11,453 nucleotides of DNA, taken from Pyronema omphalodes. Its lineage: Eukaryota; Ascomycota; Pezizomycetes; Pezizales; Pyronemataceae. Shown piece after piece: positions 9,607 through 11,453 of the stretch; within the stretch, counting starts at the first letter, position 1, and every line of letters starts with the position of its first letter. The stretch spans positions 1 through 11,453 of the forward strand of contig JAJJXM010000224.1 in NCBI GenBank assembly GCA_024516155.1, read 5' to 3'. Both the position numbers and the translations under genes were made by a program. The notes beneath the pieces are model-generated. The model was not told where the DNA came from. It worked only from the letters and a program-made list of their open reading frames with translations, and did not search any database.

Positions 9607-11453
9607 ATGGATCCGCTCAGCATCACTGCAGCCGTTGCTGGCTTCCTCAGTCTCGCCGGCCAGATCGCTACTACACTCAAAGACTACGTTGATAGTGTTC
9701 GATCAGCCCCCGAAGAAGTGCGCAGCCTTTATCTGGAAGTCAAGCGTTGAGCCAAGTCCTTGAGAATTTTCGTGGGGTTCTGACAAAGGACGATCTTCAC
9801 AGACGCAACTTGGAGAGCTCTTGTGTGCTGATTAGCGCAGTCCAAGCTTGTAAGTACCGGCTGGAAGAGCTTGGTGGTCAACTAGCAGATCTTTCGGAAG
9901 CATGCTCGAAGAGGAAGTTGCCAGGATGGATTACACGAATGAGGTGGCCGCTCAACAAGGACGAGGTTCAGCAGACGATAGTTGCTCTACAGCGTTTTAC
10001 GCATATTTTTCAGTTCTCTATGGTAACTAAGAATTAGTATGTGCATTCATGTGGAATTCAGCCGAAGGATCACGGCCCTAACGGATAACAGTGAGCTCAT
10101 GTCCCGAACATCGTCAGCCGTTCTTTCCCAGCTCGACGAGAATCGGCAGAAGATTCAGAATGTCTTCAGCATGCTTGAGGGCATGTCAATAGAGTTACCC
10201 GCAGATTTGCAAAAGCAAATGACCGAGATATCGGAGATCAAAACGCTAGTTATCGAACTTGCTCAGTTTAACATCAAAAACGCTCACAAAGTCTCACTCG
10301 GCATGAGAGACGTTCAAGAGCGATTGCAAGGTGACTCACCAGAAATCAGTGTCCGCGCCATCGACTGACACGCTGTAGATAATGAAATTCAGAAGATAAT
10401 GCGATTGATATCACCACTAGAACCCCACAAAAGACATCAAGACATCCGACAGAAACGGCTTAAAGGTACCGGCAATTGGTTTCTCCTTGAACCGGCATTT
10501 CAGACATGGAGCAATGGACAATCACATGATGCCAATATACATCCCGTTCTTGCATGCTCTGGAAACCCTGGAGCAGGAAAGTCTGTCATCTGGTACGTTG
10601 TAATTCCTGTGACTTGCACGGATCGAAACTCACCGACATCGCATTATGCAGTTCCCTTGTGTTCGATTATCTCGAGAAACAATTCCTCTCCGAACAACAG
10701 GCTTGTGTAGCCTGCCTTTACTGTGATTATCAAAATGATAAGATTCAAACTCCGGTAAACATGATTGGCGTGCTGTTGAAGCAGGTCATCCTAGAACTCA
10801 ACACGTCGAGGCTACTAGACGCAGATACCATCTCAACATTAAAAAGGCATCTCAATGCACGGAAAGGTATTGATCTGGAGGAGGGATGTCGATTGTTAGG
10901 GGAGACTATTAAGCAGCTTCGAAGGTTCTATATCTGCATCGATGCCTTGGACGAGTGTGACGAGCGGCACCGGGCAGATTTCATACAAGCCCTAGCAAAG
11001 ATATCAAGCAACAGTAGCCAACCCGATACAATCCGTATATTCTTTACGACAAGGCCGCATATCAAGTGGGAGGAACTCGTCAAGCGTAACCCAGCAATCG
11101 GCTCTCTGGATCACATATGTTTGAAGGCACGCCAAGAGGATATAAGAATATACATTACCCATGAGATTGACGTCAACCAGGATGAGGAGTGTATGAATGA
11201 AAATCTCAGGAGAGACATTCTGGATACCATCGTTGCTAATTCTGACGGGATGTGAGTTTCTGAAGCCTTTCCTGATGCCGAAGTCTTCATGATGGATGCA
11301 TTTGATGTCATTGGGGGTCTTGAATGTTTGCTGTGGTACCTGGCTGACACCCTCTTTCAATGCAGGTTTCTACTAGCTGCGCTGCAGATACAAACGGTCT
11401 TAGACGAGACAACTATCAGAAGACGAAGAGACGCGCTGCATAATATGCCCATG
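9607..11453 (+). CDS. Fungal NLR-like (STAND) protein, Helo-like N-terminal domain plus NACHT, 5' part, one frameshift
   Basis: Likely a signal-transducing STAND ATPase of the fungal NLR repertoire, a class linked to heterokaryon incompatibility and non-self recognition. Exons read as 9607-10036, 10092-10330, 10379-10592, 10652-11251 and 11366 to the window end (about 524 residues so far). Residues 1 to about 240, starting MDPLSITAAVAGFLSLAG, are helical and resemble the Helo-like/PigL_N N-terminal domain of fungal STAND proteins. GTGNWFLLEPAFQTW precedes Walker A GNPGAGKS (285-292). Walker B is FYICIDALDECDE (Asp392, Asp395, Glu396), then IRIFFTTRP and the start of the helical NACHT tail (DGMFLLAALQIQ). 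C-terminal repeats, if any, lie beyond the edge. One base is missing near 9745; as written, translation stops at 9748-9750 after 47 residues. Splice sites and ATPase motifs are intact. Confidence 0.88.
9744..9746 (+). other. Frameshift in NLR exon 1: one base missing
   Basis: The frame from ATG reads APEEVRSLYLEVK then CGT TGA. From 9747 the adjacent frame continues LSQVLENFRGVLTKDDL. One added base between AAG and TTG (for example a second G) rejoins them. The nearby GT and AG dinucleotides are too close for an intron. Confidence 0.85.
10037..10091 (+). other. NLR intron 1 (55 nt, phase 2)
   Basis: The donor is GTATGT, the branch site CTAAC lies at 10078-10082 and the acceptor is ACAG. Splicing joins QFSMVTKN to YELMSRTSSAVLSQL and removes the in-frame TAG at 10035-10037. 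Confidence 0.88.
10331..10378 (+). other. NLR intron 2 (48 nt, phase 1)
   Basis: The donor is GTGACT, the branch site CTGAC lies at 10365-10369 and the acceptor is GTAG. Splicing joins DVQERLQ to DNEIQKIMRL. It is short even for a fungal intron, with only 9 bases between branch site and 3' end. Confidence 0.8.
10593..10651 (+). other. NLR intron 3 (59 nt, phase 2)
   Basis: The donor is GTACGT and the acceptor is GCAG; the branch site is less clear (CTCAC near 10629-10633). Splicing joins Walker A GNPGAGKSVI to CSLVFDYLEKQF, as expected for this NTPase family. Confidence 0.9.
11252..11365 (+). other. NLR intron 4 (114 nt, phase 2)
   Basis: The donor is GTGAGT, the branch site CTGAC lies at 11344-11348 and the acceptor is GCAG. 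Splicing gives NSDGMFLLAALQIQTV, the usual sequence at the end of the NACHT module, and avoids the TGA at 11253-11255. Confidence 0.9.

Noticed and set aside
10022..10059. Alternative NLR intron 1 starting at GTAACT and ending at the TTCAG at 10055-10059
   Set aside because: It would be only 38 nt and gives a poor protein join. The GTATGT donor with a CTAAC branch site and the later acceptor restores a sensible reading.

Overview
The window looks like nuclear DNA of a filamentous ascomycete, probably a Leotiomycete-type fungus (inference from gene style, not from a marker). Both recognisable genes have short GT-AG introns of 48-120 nt, mostly with CTGAC/CTAAC branch sites. One gene starts with the MDPLSITAA-type N-terminus known from fungal STAND/NLR proteins. 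There is also a solitary retrotransposon LTR and much simple-sequence DNA. I see no bacterial operons, ribosome binding sites, CRISPR array, rRNA or tRNA.

Layout. Bases about 41-478 are a nearly pure purine (GA-rich) simple-sequence tract. From 560 to about 2160 there is no supportable gene, only short imperfect repeats. From about 2160 to 2819 lies the pyrimidine-rich upstream region and leader of the first gene. Bases 2820-4637 (+) encode a UDP-glucose 4-epimerase (GAL10/UGE type) in six exons. Bases 4638-5350 are T-rich and carry several small tandem-repeat arrays. Bases 5350-9600 are relatively AT-rich and mostly gene-free. They contain a 220-bp solo LTR (6575-6794) flanked by the 5-bp direct repeat TATGG, and a few ORFs of doubtful status. 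From 9607 to the right edge (+) runs the 5' part of a fungal NLR-like protein: N-terminal Helo-like/PigL_N-type domain, then a NACHT-type P-loop NTPase with clear Walker A and B motifs. Its C-terminal sensor repeats lie outside the window.

The most notable result is that both genes are well preserved in splice sites and motifs, yet each needs single-base corrections to stay open. The epimerase has one extra C at 3407-3409 and one base missing near 4373-4376. The NLR has one base missing near 9745. The first and third would truncate the proteins severely. Either the assembly carries indel errors or both genes are young pseudogenes or alleles; the sequence alone cannot decide.

The two genes do not form an obvious pathway. 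The epimerase is a housekeeping Leloir-pathway enzyme, and the NLR belongs to the fungal STAND repertoire linked to non-self recognition. I found no convincing evidence of a wholly new system. The points worth checking are the three frameshifts, the epimerase's Ser/Thr/Glu/Ala-rich C-terminal tail, the LTR insertion, the blockwise polypurine tract and the unexplained ORFs of the middle region.
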